64,000 nucleotides of DNA from SZUA-442 sp963759175 (GCA_963759175.1 CAVWXP010000007.1:359310-423309); one strand, 5' to 3'; counted from the stretch's first letter, positions 26,044-36,075 are shown. A program made the numbers and translations. Notes: generated from the letters alone by a model not told the origin.

Positions 26044-27780
26044 CTACTGGTCGTTGTAGGAGCCAACGAAGCGGAAGCCACCCTCGTAGGTGATCTCCCG
26101 GTAGACGTCCGATTCACATGCACCGGTCTCGATGCGGGCGCCGCGGATCGCGTCGGGGACGAGGCGGCCATTGATCGTCTGGAAGTCCGACACCTTGAAG
26201 GAGATGAAGATGTCTCTCACGCACCCGCCGGATGTGTCGGTCGCCGAGCCGTAGATGGTGCGCCCCCGCTCGGTGAAGGTGAGCGTATCGCCGTTGGCGA
26301 GGGGGGTGGAGTAGACACACGCGTCACCGGCACAGTCGGCGAGGATGAGATACTCCCCGTTCCATCCGCTGCCCGGCGGGAAGAGGCCACCGGGCGTGAT
26401 ACGCCCGTTGCTGACGATGATGTCGTCCTGCCAATCGACCACGTAGACCGTATCCACGTAGAGCGCACCACCGGCAGGCCGTTGGGCGTCGTCGGTGTCG
26501 GTTCCCTCGGGAGCGGGGAGCAGCAGCATCTCTTGGGCCGTGGGACCGTCAGATGTGGGCGCATCGAGCGATGCTGCGGTCCGTTCCGGGATCGGGATGT
26601 CGAACAGCTCGTCCTCTGGTACCTCATCGGCGTCGAGTTGGGGTGCATCGTCCTCGACGGTGGGCGCAAGTGACGAGGTCGTGCTCTCGGCGGGCGTGTC
26701 GACGGCGTCTCCGACCGTAGATGGCACCGATGTCGTCGACGCGGCGACCTCGTCGCTCCCACCGCCGCTCAAGGCGATGATTGCGGCCACGACGATCACA
26801 ATTGCGGCCGCTCCGGCTCCGATGGCGATCTTGACGCCCGTGCCCATGCCGCCACCGCCACCTGGGGGGACGGCCTCATCGTCGCCGAACAAGGGCCCGG
26901 ATTCGGTCGGTGGCCCTGCGTTCTCGAGTGCGTTGAGGTCCTCGTTCTGGCCCGGGTACGCCTCCCAGTTCGCTGGCGACAGATCCTCGCCCACTGACGT
27001 GTCATCGGCTGGGGACAGGGTGTCCCCTTCCGGGGCGGGGCCTTCGGCGGGCTCCTCCCATGGAGTGGTCTCGTGGACGTCGTCGGGAACCCACGGTGTG
27101 GTTTCCTCGACTCCGGGAGGTGTCGCCCCTGCCGCGGTAGCGACCCCCGCCCCGGCGGGGAAGCCCCTTGCATCCTTCCACGGGTCCTCTGCGCTGCCAG
27201 GGAATCCTCGCGAGTCGTCCCACGGATCGGGTCCGTTGTCGGACGATCCGGTCGAGTCGCTCCACGGGTCTGATGCGGCGGCGTGCGGCGAAGTCGGGAG
27301 AGAGCCGGCGGCGGTGAGTTGGCCGAGGGCGTCGGCAACGGCGTCGGTGAGGTTGCCTTCGAACTCGTCGAGCACGAGCTTCACCTTGTCCGGATCGTTG
27401 ACCCAGTTGGGGTCCCCACCGGTGATCGCATCGATCGCCCACGTGCTCGGTGTCGAGTGTCCCGTGTCGAGGAGGCGGCGATTGAACGGGTCCCACACGT
27501 TGATCTGGATCTGGGGATGCACCTCACCGAACTCGATGGCCGAGATCGATGCAATGACCACGCCACCGAGGGTGTAGCCCGTCAGGTCGCTCGCCGGCGG
27601 GAGGCAGCGGCTGCCCGCTGGCATCGACGGCGATGACGAGCCGCGTCTGACCTCGACCATCGTCGGATCCGTGTCACGGTCGAAGGTCGTGACACGGGTC
27701 CAGCCCGTCATGTCCTTGCCGAACGCGTCGGACAACACTTCCTCGAAGGTGGCTCTGTCCTGTGCGCTGTTCCTCGTCAC
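26044..27780 (-). CDS. Single-pass membrane protein with repeated D/T-P-W motifs
   Basis: About 578 residues with a GTG start at 27780. The N-terminal third is a globular domain of unknown type. Residues about 165-240 hold at least five short Trp motifs (DPWSD, DPWDD, DPWKD, TPWVP, TPWEE) in a Gly/Pro/Asp-rich linker. A single helix (IAIGAGAAAIVIVVAAIIALSG) at about 305-330 precedes a Ser/Thr-rich stretch and a C-terminal beta-rich domain with several Cys. The topology suggests a cytoplasmic N domain plus Trp linker and an outside C domain. I do not recognise the family. The neighbouring cyclase/AAA gene lies 216 bases upstream on the same strand and could be functionally linked. Confidence 0.7.
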   Translation of the reverse strand: MTRNSAQDRATFEEVLSDAFGKDMTGWTRVTTFDRDTDPTMVEVRRGSSSPSMPAGSRCLPPASDLTGYTLGGVVIASISAIEFGEVHPQIQINVWDPFNRRLLDTGHSTPSTWAIDAITGGDPNWVNDPDKVKLVLDEFEGNLTDAVADALGQLTAAGSLPTSPHAAASDPWSDSTGSSDNGPDPWDDSRGFPGSAEDPWKDARGFPAGAGVATAAGATPPGVEETTPWVPDDVHETTPWEEPAEGPAPEGDTLSPADDTSVGEDLSPANWEAYPGQNEDLNALENAGPPTESGPLFGDDEAVPPGGGGGMGTGVKIAIGAGAAAIVIVVAAIIALSGGGSDEVAASTTSVPSTVGDAVDTPAESTTSSLAPTVEDDAPQLDADEVPEDELFDIPIPERTAASLDAPTSDGPTAQEMLLLPAPEGTDTDDAQRPAGGALYVDTVYVVDWQDDIIVSNGRITPGGLFPPGSGWNGEYLILADCAGDACVYSTPLANGDTLTFTERGRTIYGSATDTSGGCVRDIFISFKVSDFQTINGRLVPDAIRGARIETGACESDVYREITYEGGFRFVGSYNDQ

Positions 27781-27996
27781 GATGCCTGCCTCGACCGTTG
27801 GGATGGGGTCGAACCTACCGGCATCACCTCGTCGGGTTCAACCAGTTTGCTCCACACCGCCAACGGCGTGACGCTGAGGTCAGACCTCATCCCACTCCAC
27901 CTCCAGGGCCACAAGCGGGGCAATGTCCTCGTCCGCAACCGTTCCTCGACGATGGGTCGGGCTTCCGGAATGGCTCGGTATGCGGCGCCGATTCCC

Positions 27997-30900
27997 CTAC
28001 ACGGCCACGTCGCCGGCGGTCGGCTCTGCGGGGAACCTCGTGGCGATGCCTTCGAGGAGGAGGCGAAGGTCGTGCTCCTCGAAGAAGTCACGGGCCTGGG
28101 CGGCAACGGCGACGGCTTCGGCGTGTTCGAACCCCAGGGTCGTGGCGAAGATCGCTCGTGCGAGGTTGACCCGCATGGGCGACACCACCTGGACCCAGAT
28201 GTCGTCAGCCCTGCGGAACTCGGCGACGGCCGAATCCGCCTTCCCTTCGAGCGCAGCGATCAGGGCCGAGGACAGCGCCGCGAGACCGACACTGGCGCGG
28301 CCCCTCGGGAAGCCCTCGACGACGCGCCGGCGGAAGTCCCGCAGCGTTACGACATCCCCGCACATGGCTGCGGCGAGGATGCCGCCATCGAGGGTCGTCG
28401 GATAGGCGATGTCGACGTCGATGTACCGCTGTGCGAGGGCAAGGGCTTCCTCGTACCGTTCGGCGGCGAGGAGGTACCGAAGGTTGCCGTCGACGACATT
28501 GGCGAGGAGTTGGGGGTCGTCGGTGGTCAGGTACTTGGTCGCCACCCCCTCCAACGCCCGATACGTGTCGTCGTCCATACCGCCGACCATCAGTTCAGCG
28601 GTCAGTCGGACGACGTCGAGGCTGTCGACCCAGAACTCGGACACTTCCTCCTGCATGGCTTCGTCCACGAGTGCGAGCGCCGTTGGCATGTCTCCGATGG
28701 TGAGGGCGTACTCGGCGCTGATGAACCGCATCCGCTGCACCCACGCCATCGAACCCGTGCGCTTGATCAACGCAGTCCATTCGTCGAGGAGCTGATGATC
28801 GATTTGGTTGTCGTTCAAGGTCGACGAGAAGAGGTTGTTGAGTGCCCGGATCCGGACGACCGCCAGGTCGTGGATCTCGGCCAGGTCGATGACGCCGCGC
28901 AGGATCGCCGATCCCTCCATCCACCTTCCGGCGTTCCCGAGCGCCGATCCCTTGTTGACGAGCGTTTGGAGGAGTTCCTCGATCATGTCGAGTTCCTCGA
29001 TGACCGGGATGGCCGTGTCAGCGACCGCAATGGCTTCGTGGGGGCGATCGGCCAACATCAGCGATCGTGAGGTCTCCGCGGCCAGGCGAGCCCAGACCTC
29101 GTCGTCGGTCTGGGGTCTCGACTCGTACACCGGCAGGATGAGGTCGACGGCCTTGTCCGCCTCGAAGTTCCCTGACAGCACGGAGGCGAGCGTGGTCACC
29201 GCCCTGGCTTCGAGGTCCCGGTCCTCGCGTTCGCGGGCCCACTCGAGGACCTCGGTTGCGGTCGCCACGGCGTCTTCGGTGAGCGTTGAGAGTTCGAGGG
29301 TCCATGCCGCCTCGAGCTTCAGGGCCATGGCCTCGAGCGGATCCTCGGTCATCTGTGCGGCTTTGCGGTACAGGTCTGCTGCCTGCCGGTCCGAGTGGAG
29401 GCTCGATGCCCGGTCGGCGGCACCGATCAGCGTTTCGCGGGCCTTGTCGATGAGCGCCTCGTTCGATGGATCCGCAGCCGCGGCGTCGGCGTAGTGGCTG
29501 GCGATGACGCCGGCGAGTTCGATGTCGTCGAGCGCTTCGAAGCGCTCTGCGACGGCGACATGGCGGCTCACGCGCTCGGACTTCGAGAGCCGGCCGTAGG
29601 CGACCTCCCGGATGAGGCCCTGCACGAACCGGTACTGCCCACGTTCGGGTGATCTCGGGTCTTCGTCCACCTCGAGGATCTCACGCCTGATGAGCTCCCG
29701 GAGCACGGGTTCGACCTCCGTCGTCGGCATGTCACGCATGCCTGCCACGTCCGTGAGGGTGAAGGTCAACCCGAGGACGGCGGCGTCCTGGATGATCGCG
29801 AGCTCGTTCGGCGCGAGGCGATCGAGCCGTGCCCCGATGATGGCATTGACGGTGTCGGGGATGGAGAGGTCGTCGCCGGATCCCGTGAACACGAACCCGT
29901 CCCCTTCCGGGACCAACTGACCCGTGTTCAACAGCATGCGAACAAACTCCACGGCGTGGAGCGGGACACCCGCCGTCCGGTCGGCGATCCTCTCGACGAT
30001 CGGGTCGGGGATTCCGGGAGCGAGCCCGGCGACGAGGACACGCATCGAGTCCTCATCGAGGCGGCTCAGGTGCATCGTCAGTGTGCGTTTCCGGCCCGAC
30101 CCCCACGTCGGGCGTCGTTCCAGCAGCTCGGGTCGCGTCAGGCACAGCACGAGGATGGGATGGTTCGTGGTTCGCTCCACGAGCTCGTCGATGAAGTCGA
30201 GCAGCCCGTCGTCTGACCAGTGCAGGTCCTCGAACACCATCAGGACGGTTCCGCGGTTCGCAACGGATTGGAAGAACGACCGAAGGGCACCGAAGAGCTC
30301 GGAGCGATCCCCGGGAGGCATCGGGGCGAGCCCGATCACCGCGGCCAGCCTCGGCTCGATCCACTTCTGGTCGTCGTCGTCCGGCGTGAAGTCGGCCACC
30401 ATCGTCCGGAGCTTCAATCGGCTCTTGGTGGCATCCTCGCCCTCGACGATGCCGGCACGTTTGCGGATCATCTCGCCGAGGGCCCAGAACGTGACGCCGT
30501 CCCCATACGACGGTGATCGGCCGTTGTGGTAGTAGATGTCGTCCTTGATGCCGTCGATGTAGCGCAGCAGCTCCTGGCTGAGGCGGGTCTTGCCGATGCC
30601 GCCCTCACCGATGATCGACACCATGCGGGCGCGCCCTTCGCGGCCGGTCGCGTGGAGCTGATCCTTGAGGAGGCGAAGCTCGTCGTCCCTCCCGACGAAC
30701 GGGCCCTCGGCCAGCTCGCCTCCCCGGCGAGGCGTCGAGATGGCGACCACCCTCATCGCCTGGTACACGGCGACGGCTACGTCCTTGCCCTTGACGTTGC
30801 GGTCCCCGAAGGCCTTGAACTCGATGGCGGCACCGACGAGGTCCTTGGTGGCCTCGCCGACGAAGACGGTGCCGGGCTCGGCGATGGACTGGAGCCGCGA

Positions 30901-31500
30901 CGCCGTGTTGACGAGGTCACCGACGACGAGGCCCTGCTCGTTCCCGCCCGAGCCGACCGATGCCTCGCCCGACAGGACGCCCGCACGGGCAGCCAATTCC
31001 GGGATCTCGAGCTCCGCACCCAGGCCGGCGACCATGTCGACGAGTTCGAGCGCGGCACGTGTCGCCCGCTCGGCGTCGTCCTCGTGGGCCGCAACGGCAC
31101 CCCACACTCCCATCACGGCATCGCCGATGAACTTGTCCGTGGTACCCCCGTGGCGGTCGATGATCTCCCTGCACCGCTCGTAGTAGCGGGTCAGCATGGC
31201 CCGGACGTCTTCGGGGTCACGGTGCTCGGAGAAGGTGGTGAATCCCACGAGGTCGGCGAACACGACCGACACGAGCCGACGCTCACCGGCATCCTTCACC
31301 GGATCGAGGGCGGCTGCCTGAGGATCAGGCGCCTCGGACGTGGCCTGCGACAACGCTGTCCCGCAGTTGAAACAGAACCGGTTCGCGGGATCGTTGGGTG
31401 TCTCACACGACGGACACACGCGGGCCAACGACGTGCCACAGCTCGAACAGAACGCGTGACCGGACGGATTCTCCGCGCCACAGTTCCCGCAGTTGATCAA
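27997..31500 (-). CDS. Zinc-ribbon class III cyclase/AAA ATPase/TPR regulatory protein
   Basis: About 1,167 residues. Two double-Cys zinc ribbons (CGNCG, CSSCG, CPSC, CFNCG) come first. A class III nucleotide cyclase domain follows (about 75-250), with metal-binding Asp in VVFADLVGFT and KFIGDAVMGVWG and the catalytic GDLVNTASRLQ. Next is a STAND-like ATPase with Walker A IIGEGGIGKTRLSQELL and VFEDLHWSD, then a long helical TPR-type C terminus. This architecture is common in actinobacteria and alphaproteobacteria; ligands are generally unknown. The TTG at 31500 (MINCGNCG) with GGGAGGG upstream is chosen, because the preceding codons read poorly. Confidence 0.88.
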   Translation of the reverse strand: MINCGNCGAENPSGHAFCSSCGTSLARVCPSCETPNDPANRFCFNCGTALSQATSEAPDPQAAALDPVKDAGERRLVSVVFADLVGFTTFSEHRDPEDVRAMLTRYYERCREIIDRHGGTTDKFIGDAVMGVWGAVAAHEDDAERATRAALELVDMVAGLGAELEIPELAARAGVLSGEASVGSGGNEQGLVVGDLVNTASRLQSIAEPGTVFVGEATKDLVGAAIEFKAFGDRNVKGKDVAVAVYQAMRVVAISTPRRGGELAEGPFVGRDDELRLLKDQLHATGREGRARMVSIIGEGGIGKTRLSQELLRYIDGIKDDIYYHNGRSPSYGDGVTFWALGEMIRKRAGIVEGEDATKSRLKLRTMVADFTPDDDDQKWIEPRLAAVIGLAPMPPGDRSELFGALRSFFQSVANRGTVLMVFEDLHWSDDGLLDFIDELVERTTNHPILVLCLTRPELLERRPTWGSGRKRTLTMHLSRLDEDSMRVLVAGLAPGIPDPIVERIADRTAGVPLHAVEFVRMLLNTGQLVPEGDGFVFTGSGDDLSIPDTVNAIIGARLDRLAPNELAIIQDAAVLGLTFTLTDVAGMRDMPTTEVEPVLRELIRREILEVDEDPRSPERGQYRFVQGLIREVAYGRLSKSERVSRHVAVAERFEALDDIELAGVIASHYADAAAADPSNEALIDKARETLIGAADRASSLHSDRQAADLYRKAAQMTEDPLEAMALKLEAAWTLELSTLTEDAVATATEVLEWAREREDRDLEARAVTTLASVLSGNFEADKAVDLILPVYESRPQTDDEVWARLAAETSRSLMLADRPHEAIAVADTAIPVIEELDMIEELLQTLVNKGSALGNAGRWMEGSAILRGVIDLAEIHDLAVVRIRALNNLFSSTLNDNQIDHQLLDEWTALIKRTGSMAWVQRMRFISAEYALTIGDMPTALALVDEAMQEEVSEFWVDSLDVVRLTAELMVGGMDDDTYRALEGVATKYLTTDDPQLLANVVDGNLRYLLAAERYEEALALAQRYIDVDIAYPTTLDGGILAAAMCGDVVTLRDFRRRVVEGFPRGRASVGLAALSSALIAALEGKADSAVAEFRRADDIWVQVVSPMRVNLARAIFATTLGFEHAEAVAVAAQARDFFEEHDLRLLLEGIATRFPAEPTAGDVAV

Positions 31501-31685
31501 GGGCCCTCCCGGTCCGTACGGTCGGCAGCATATCGCCGCCACGATCGGCAGCCGATCGAGTCACTACGTCCCAGCAGTGAGGCTCTTCGCCGAGGCAGCG
31601 GGTTCATCGTCCCACCGCGGCAATCCATGGTCGCGATCCCCTCGCACGCCGCCTGCGCCCGGTGACACAGCGGTATCGTGCGCGT

Positions 31686-32562
31686 ATGAACGAGAACACT
31701 CGCAGGTCCATCATCGGGATCACCATCGCCATCGTGCTCGGTGCGCCTGGTCGCCCTTGCGGGAAGCGACGGAAGCGTCACCACCGGCGGCATCGCGGTG
31801 TTCGCGGTGGGTGCCGTCATTGCCTACGTCATCAACTGGATCGTGTTCATCCCATCGAGCCGTGCGAAGACCGAGAAGTACTACGACCTCACGGGCAGCA
31901 TCACGTACCTCTCCGTCATCGGTGCAGCGCTGGTACTGAGCAGCGACCTCGACGCCCGAGCCGTGATCGCAGCCGCCATGGTCGCCGTGTGGGCCCTGCG
32001 GCTCGGCACCTTCCTGTTCCGCAGGGTCCGACGCGACGGCAAGGACGGGCGCTTCGACGAGATCAAGCTGGATCCGCTGCGGTTCTTCATGGCGTGGACG
32101 TTGCAGGGCCTGTGGGTGCTGCTCACCGTGGCGTGCGCGTTGGCGATCGTCACGGCAGCAGACCGCAAGGACATCGAGTGGGTGGCGATCGTGGGGATCG
32201 TCGTCTGGCTCGCCGGGTTCGCCATCGAAGTGGTCGCCGATCGCCAGAAGTCGGCGTTCCGTCGGGACCCGTCCAACGACGGCCGGTTCATCACGACCGG
32301 CCTGTGGGCATGGTCACGGCACCCGAACTACTTCGGGGAGATCGCCCTGTGGACGGGCATGGCCATCATGGCGGTGCCGATCCTGTCCGGCTGGCGCTGG
32401 GTGCTCCTCATCTCACCGATCTTCGTCACGGTGCTCCTCACCCGGATCAGCGGCATCCCGATGCTCGAGGCACGAGCCGAGAAACGCTGGGGCGACGACC
32501 CCGAATTCAGGGCCTACACCGACTCGACCCCGGTCCTCATGCCCCGCCCCCCGAAACGGTGA
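31686..32562 (+). pseudogene. DUF1295/steroid 5-alpha-reductase-like membrane protein, one frame break
   Basis: A multi-helix membrane enzyme family related to steroid 5-alpha-reductase C-terminal and isoprenylcysteine methyltransferase folds. The conserved core is intact from 31741: AKTEKYYDLTGSITYLSV, GTFLFRRVRRDGKDGRFDEIK, and DGRFITTGLWAWSRHPNYFGEI, the family's NADPH-site signature. The expected N-terminal helix MNENTRRSIIGITIAIVLGA reads from ATG 31686 in another frame. Dropping one C at 31746-31747 joins them as VLGALVALAGS. If the break is real, a GTG at 31741 could still give a 273-residue protein. Redox role and substrate unknown. Confidence 0.82.
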
Positions 32563-32641
32563 GGCGGACGAGGGCCCCGCCGAAGGATCCGGGCACTCCA
32601 ACGGTGTGAGACGATGAACCCGACACGAATCAGGGGACCGC

Positions 32642-33427
32642 GTGAGCGCTGCACCAGCCGTCGATCACCCCGCGAGATCACTCTCTGAGTGGGATGACCT
32701 GTGGCGGCCGTCGCTGTGGCGATCGACACCGGAGTCGCCGCAACCTGCCGGGATCCACCTCGTCGCCATCGCCGCACTGGTGCTGTACGCCAACGTGATC
32801 GTCAACGAGGTGTTGGATCCGCCGTGGTACGTGCCGTTCAACCTCGGCCTCCTCGGTATCGCCCTCCTCCTCGCACGAGGTGGCGGGGCCACTTGGACCT
32901 CCATGGGCATGCGCGCAGACCGTGTCCGGCGAGGGATTGTCGTGGGCGGTGTCATCGCCGTGGCGATCATTGCGTTCTTCGTCGTGGCGGTGGCGGTTCC
33001 CTGGACCAGGGACGCCTTCGAGGACCAGCGCATCATCGAAGGTTCGATCGGGCTGTCGTTGTACCACGCACTGTTCCGGGTCCCACTCGGAACCGCCCTC
33101 TACGAAGAGGTGCTGTTCCGCGGCATCATCTTCGGCATGCTTGCCCGGCGGGCATCGACCCTGAGCGCCGCAGTGTGGTCATCGCTGCTGTTCGGGATCT
33201 GGCACATCCTGCCCGCCATCGACGCCATCGAGACGAACCCCATCGGCGACGCCCTGGGCGGATCGTGGGAGCCCGTCGTCGCTGCCGTGGTGTCCACCTT
33301 CATCGCAGGACTCGGGTTCGTGTGGCTCCGGCTCTACGCAGGCTCGATCGTGGCGCCGATCCTCGTCCATATCGCCTCGAACAGCACGGCGATCCTCGCG
33401 TCGACGTTCGTCGTGCACATTCTCTAG
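32642..33427 (+). CDS. CPBP (CAAX-type) intramembrane metalloprotease
   Basis: About 261 residues, with six to eight helices. The three catalytic motifs of the CPBP/Abi family are present: EEVLFRG with the Glu pair, FGIWHILPA with a metal-ligand His, and HIASNS with the last His and Asn. In bacteria such proteases are associated with processing of small peptides, immunity proteins or regulators, but the target here is unknown. The GTG start at 32642 follows the reductase-like gene by 79 bases. No bacteriocin-like peptide gene is seen nearby. Confidence 0.87.
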   Translation: MSAAPAVDHPARSLSEWDDLWRPSLWRSTPESPQPAGIHLVAIAALVLYANVIVNEVLDPPWYVPFNLGLLGIALLLARGGGATWTSMGMRADRVRRGIVVGGVIAVAIIAFFVVAVAVPWTRDAFEDQRIIEGSIGLSLYHALFRVPLGTALYEEVLFRGIIFGMLARRASTLSAAVWSSLLFGIWHILPAIDAIETNPIGDALGGSWEPVVAAVVSTFIAGLGFVWLRLYAGSIVAPILVHIASNSTAILASTFVVHIL

Positions 33428-33440
33428 ACCCCGGCACCTC

Positions 33441-34799
33441 TCAGCTGGCGTCGGCGGGTTCGTCGGTATCGGCCGTCTCGGGCTTCTTCCTCCGGCGTGC
33501 CGGGTAGGCACCCATGATGCCCGCGCCGGCGAACGCAGCGATCGGGATGATCCAGTTCACCGTGGCATCCGCCGCCGCGAGGCCGAAGTACGACACCGAC
33601 GCCGTGGCTCCGGCAACGAGGAGCACACCGGCGATCACATACCCGGTACGTGCCGGGGGTGGGGTGTCGCGCACCCGCCACTCGAACCGGGCGAACACGG
33701 CCACCAGGGCGAGCGTGACCGCGACGAGCACCGCGACCCATATGGGGCGGGTGAGCCACCACTCCGTCGTGCCCGGCTCGATCCTGAAGGCCCTCCCGTC
33801 GAAGGCGAACAGGAACACCGAAGCCACGAGGGTCATCGCGGTGAGGTGCCACAGGTAGATGGTCATCATCACGCCGGACACCGCAACGACGCCGTGCCAC
33901 GGACGGCTGCGGCGGGCGAACCGGCTGATAGGTCCCGATGCCGCCCAGATGATGCCCGCCTGCATCATGCCGAGGAGGAACATCGCAAACGTCGGAGGTG
34001 TCATGTTCGTCACCTCGGCACCTGGCACCCCCACCATGGCGACGGGATACCACCCTGACCACGTCACGGCGATGAGCACACCGAGCGAGCCGGCAGCGAT
34101 CGCCATACCCAAGGCCGGTGCGATGGTGTTGTCGTCACGTTCACGGGAAGCCCACCAGAACCCGACCTGGTGGACCGCAAGCCACACGAACAGGAAGTTG
34201 ATCCAGCCCACACCGGGTACATCGATGGCGAACCGCAGGTAGTCGACGACGATCGCTGCCCCACCGAGGGCGACCACCGACCACAGGCCCGCCGAAGCCC
34301 ACCATCGATAGGCCATCGGAGCCACTGCGGTGATGGCGACATACACGGCGATGAACCACACGGGCACCGTCGCCGACATCGCACCCGCCCGCACCACGTC
34401 GGTCGGGATGAACGGGCCCAGGGCGACGATGAGGATCGTCCACACCACGAGCAACGGGATCACCGGCGTGAACAGGCGACGGACACGGCGCGTCACCCAA
34501 TCGCCGTACTCGAACGCGTCACCCTTGGACGCCAGCGCCCGTCCGTTCGCATAGCCGCCGACCAGGAAGAAGATCGGCATGACCTGCACCACCCAGGTGA
34601 CCCACCCCGCATACGGGATCCACTCGAGGGAGTTCTTCAACGCGATCTCGTCGTTGGCCTGGAGCCATATCGACGCGGCGAGCCAGTGACCGAACACCAC
34701 CACCAGGATCGCCCCCGCGCGCACCGTGTCGACGACCCGGTTGCGGTTCGGCGGTGTCGCGTCGGCGATCTTCTTCGTGTGGGCCAGGTATGGGTTCAT
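33441..34799 (-). CDS. Acyltransferase 3 family membrane protein
   Basis: About 452 residues with ten or more helices. The N terminus has RVVDTVRAGAILVVVFGHWLA, with the family's R-x10-H, and a PIFFLVGGYANGRAL second helix, matching acyltransferase 3 (OafA-like) proteins that acylate sugars or lipids at the membrane. ATG 34799 overlaps the stop of a small upstream frame (ATGA). It is convergent with the protease gene, 13 bases from its stop. Acceptor unknown. Confidence 0.87.
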   Translation of the reverse strand: MNPYLAHTKKIADATPPNRNRVVDTVRAGAILVVVFGHWLAASIWLQANDEIALKNSLEWIPYAGWVTWVVQVMPIFFLVGGYANGRALASKGDAFEYGDWVTRRVRRLFTPVIPLLVVWTILIVALGPFIPTDVVRAGAMSATVPVWFIAVYVAITAVAPMAYRWWASAGLWSVVALGGAAIVVDYLRFAIDVPGVGWINFLFVWLAVHQVGFWWASRERDDNTIAPALGMAIAAGSLGVLIAVTWSGWYPVAMVGVPGAEVTNMTPPTFAMFLLGMMQAGIIWAASGPISRFARRSRPWHGVVAVSGVMMTIYLWHLTAMTLVASVFLFAFDGRAFRIEPGTTEWWLTRPIWVAVLVAVTLALVAVFARFEWRVRDTPPPARTGYVIAGVLLVAGATASVSYFGLAAADATVNWIIPIAAFAGAGIMGAYPARRRKKPETADTDEPADAS

Positions 34800-35011
34800 G
34801 GTGGTTCCACCCCTGATCGTGGCAGGTGGGCAGGTGCTTCAGCCACCGTCACCATCGACACGACCGGGATGGGAGAGACGATGCCCGTCGTGCTCGAGTA
34901 CCAACTCGTCAGACCCCCGATGGACCAGCCTTCGGTGCGTGGGGCGGAGTCGTACTGCACGAAGAAGAACAGGACGATGGGGGAAAGGGCGGCAAGCGCC
35001 CAATCCGTCAT
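34796..35011 (-). CDS. Possible small membrane protein
   Basis: A 71-residue frame starting at ATG 35011 (MTDWALAALSPIVLFFF) with one strongly hydrophobic segment, then a Ser/Thr-rich outer part. Its TGA overlaps the acyltransferase ATG, which would allow translational coupling and is the best evidence it is real. A longer in-frame upstream start exists but reads Arg/Pro-rich. No family is recognised. If it is not a gene, the 570-base stretch to 35374 holds only the hairpin element at 35.2 kb. Confidence 0.4.
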   Translation of the reverse strand: MTDWALAALSPIVLFFFVQYDSAPRTEGWSIGGLTSWYSSTTGIVSPIPVVSMVTVAEAPAHLPRSGVEPP

Positions 35012-35202
35012 CTGGGACGGCATCCATCGCCTCCAACCCGCTGGGTTCGGGCCCCAGCGCGCCATCCGGCGGGGGCGAGACCGGTCGTTTGACCCACGAG
35101 CCCCCCGCTCCAGACCCGAGTCTGCCACAAACGATCGTTTGGCAACGGATCACGCCTCAACCGTCGTCCTTACCAGTTCGATCCACCACCCGAACAGCCC
35201 GC

Positions 35203-35272
35203 GTCTTCGCAGGTCTGCCGATCCCCCTGCATCGTCGCTTCGCTCCTCTGCCGTCCCCCTTCAAAGGGGGAC
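35203..35272. repeat. Single copy of the inverted half of the hairpin element
   Basis: GTCTTCGCAGGTCTGCCGATCCCCCTGCATCGTCG, ending in the palindrome GTCCCCCTTCAAAGGGGGAC at 35253-35272, is nearly identical to the second halves of the units at 23.55-24.23 kb. It stands alone here, about 11 kb from the array, in the gap before the PLDc_N-type gene. Near identity over 70 bases between distant loci indicates dispersal by copying. Confidence 0.85.
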
Positions 35273-35374
35273 TGGCCACACTCGATACTGCCCATTGACC
35301 GCCAGCGCGAAACGCCATACGATCCGCGCATCGCTCACATCTCGTGAGCCCCCACCCGGGAGGGTCACCGCTTC

Positions 35375-35608
35375 ATGGCTGGTATCGGCATCGTCTTCTT
35401 GATCGCGTTCGTTGCGATCCCCATCGTCACGATCATTGCCCTCGTCGACATCGCCCGACGGCCACGTGCCGAGTGGGACGCGGCGGGACAGAACCAGCTC
35501 ATATGGGTGCTGCTCGTCGTGTTCGTGTCCGTGATCGGCGTGGTCCTGTACTACGCGATCGCCCGGCCCCGCCTCGAGGATGCGGCGTCGATCACCTACA
35601 TGAGATGA
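35375..35608 (+). CDS. PLDc_N-type small membrane protein
   Basis: A 77-residue protein with two helices: GIGIVFLIAFVAIPIVTIIALVDI and LIWVLLVVFVSVIGVVLYYAIARP. The Arg-Pro-rich loop between them and the ending YYAIARPRL match the phospholipase D nuclease N-terminal (PLDc_N) family of stand-alone actinobacterial membrane proteins. It has no catalytic residues and an unknown role. Its TGA overlaps the ATG of the next gene, so the two form a small operon. Confidence 0.78.
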   Translation: MAGIGIVFLIAFVAIPIVTIIALVDIARRPRAEWDAAGQNQLIWVLLVVFVSVIGVVLYYAIARPRLEDAASITYMR

Positions 35609-36075
35609 CCCCATCCGGAGGAGGGCCATCGCTCGATGGAGGCGAACGGCAGGGCGTGTTCCGAGGCACGGATGCGTCGATGGTGATCATCGGTGCACTG
35701 GTCGGCATGGTGATCGCCTTCTTCGTCGGCACGATCATCGCTCGCGCTGCTGCGAGCTTCGACGAGCCAACGGGATGGGAAGGCCTGACGTCGATCGCCG
35801 TCGCGATGGTGGGGTTCGTTCCCGTCGGCGCGTTCATCGGAGCGATGTCCGGGACCCGATTCCACGGTGAGCCCTTCTGGCGCGGCCTCGGGTCGGCCAG
35901 GCTGCCGGTGATCGTCGGAGCGGTAGGTGCGACCGTCCTCGGCGGATTGATCGGATGGATCGGATGGGGTGATCCGATCTCGGTCGTCACCATGGGTGTC
36001 TGGGCGATCCCGTTCGGCGGCGTTCTCGGATATGTGGTCCATCGCAGCCGACCGGCGTCACCGCCGGGGTTCTGA
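35605..36075 (+). CDS. Hypothetical four-helix membrane protein
   Basis: About 156 residues. After a Gly-rich N terminus come helices ASMVIIGALVGMVIAFFVGTIIA, SIAVAMVGFVPVGAFIGAM, PVIVGAVGATVLGGLIGWIGW and VTMGVWAIPFGGVLGYVV, each with Gly-x3-Gly spacing that favours tight packing. No family is recognised. ATG 35605 overlaps the stop of the PLDc_N-type gene, which suggests translational coupling and a shared membrane role. Confidence 0.65.
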   Translation: MTPSGGGPSLDGGERQGVFRGTDASMVIIGALVGMVIAFFVGTIIARAAASFDEPTGWEGLTSIAVAMVGFVPVGAFIGAMSGTRFHGEPFWRGLGSARLPVIVGAVGATVLGGLIGWIGWGDPISVVTMGVWAIPFGGVLGYVVHRSRPASPPGF

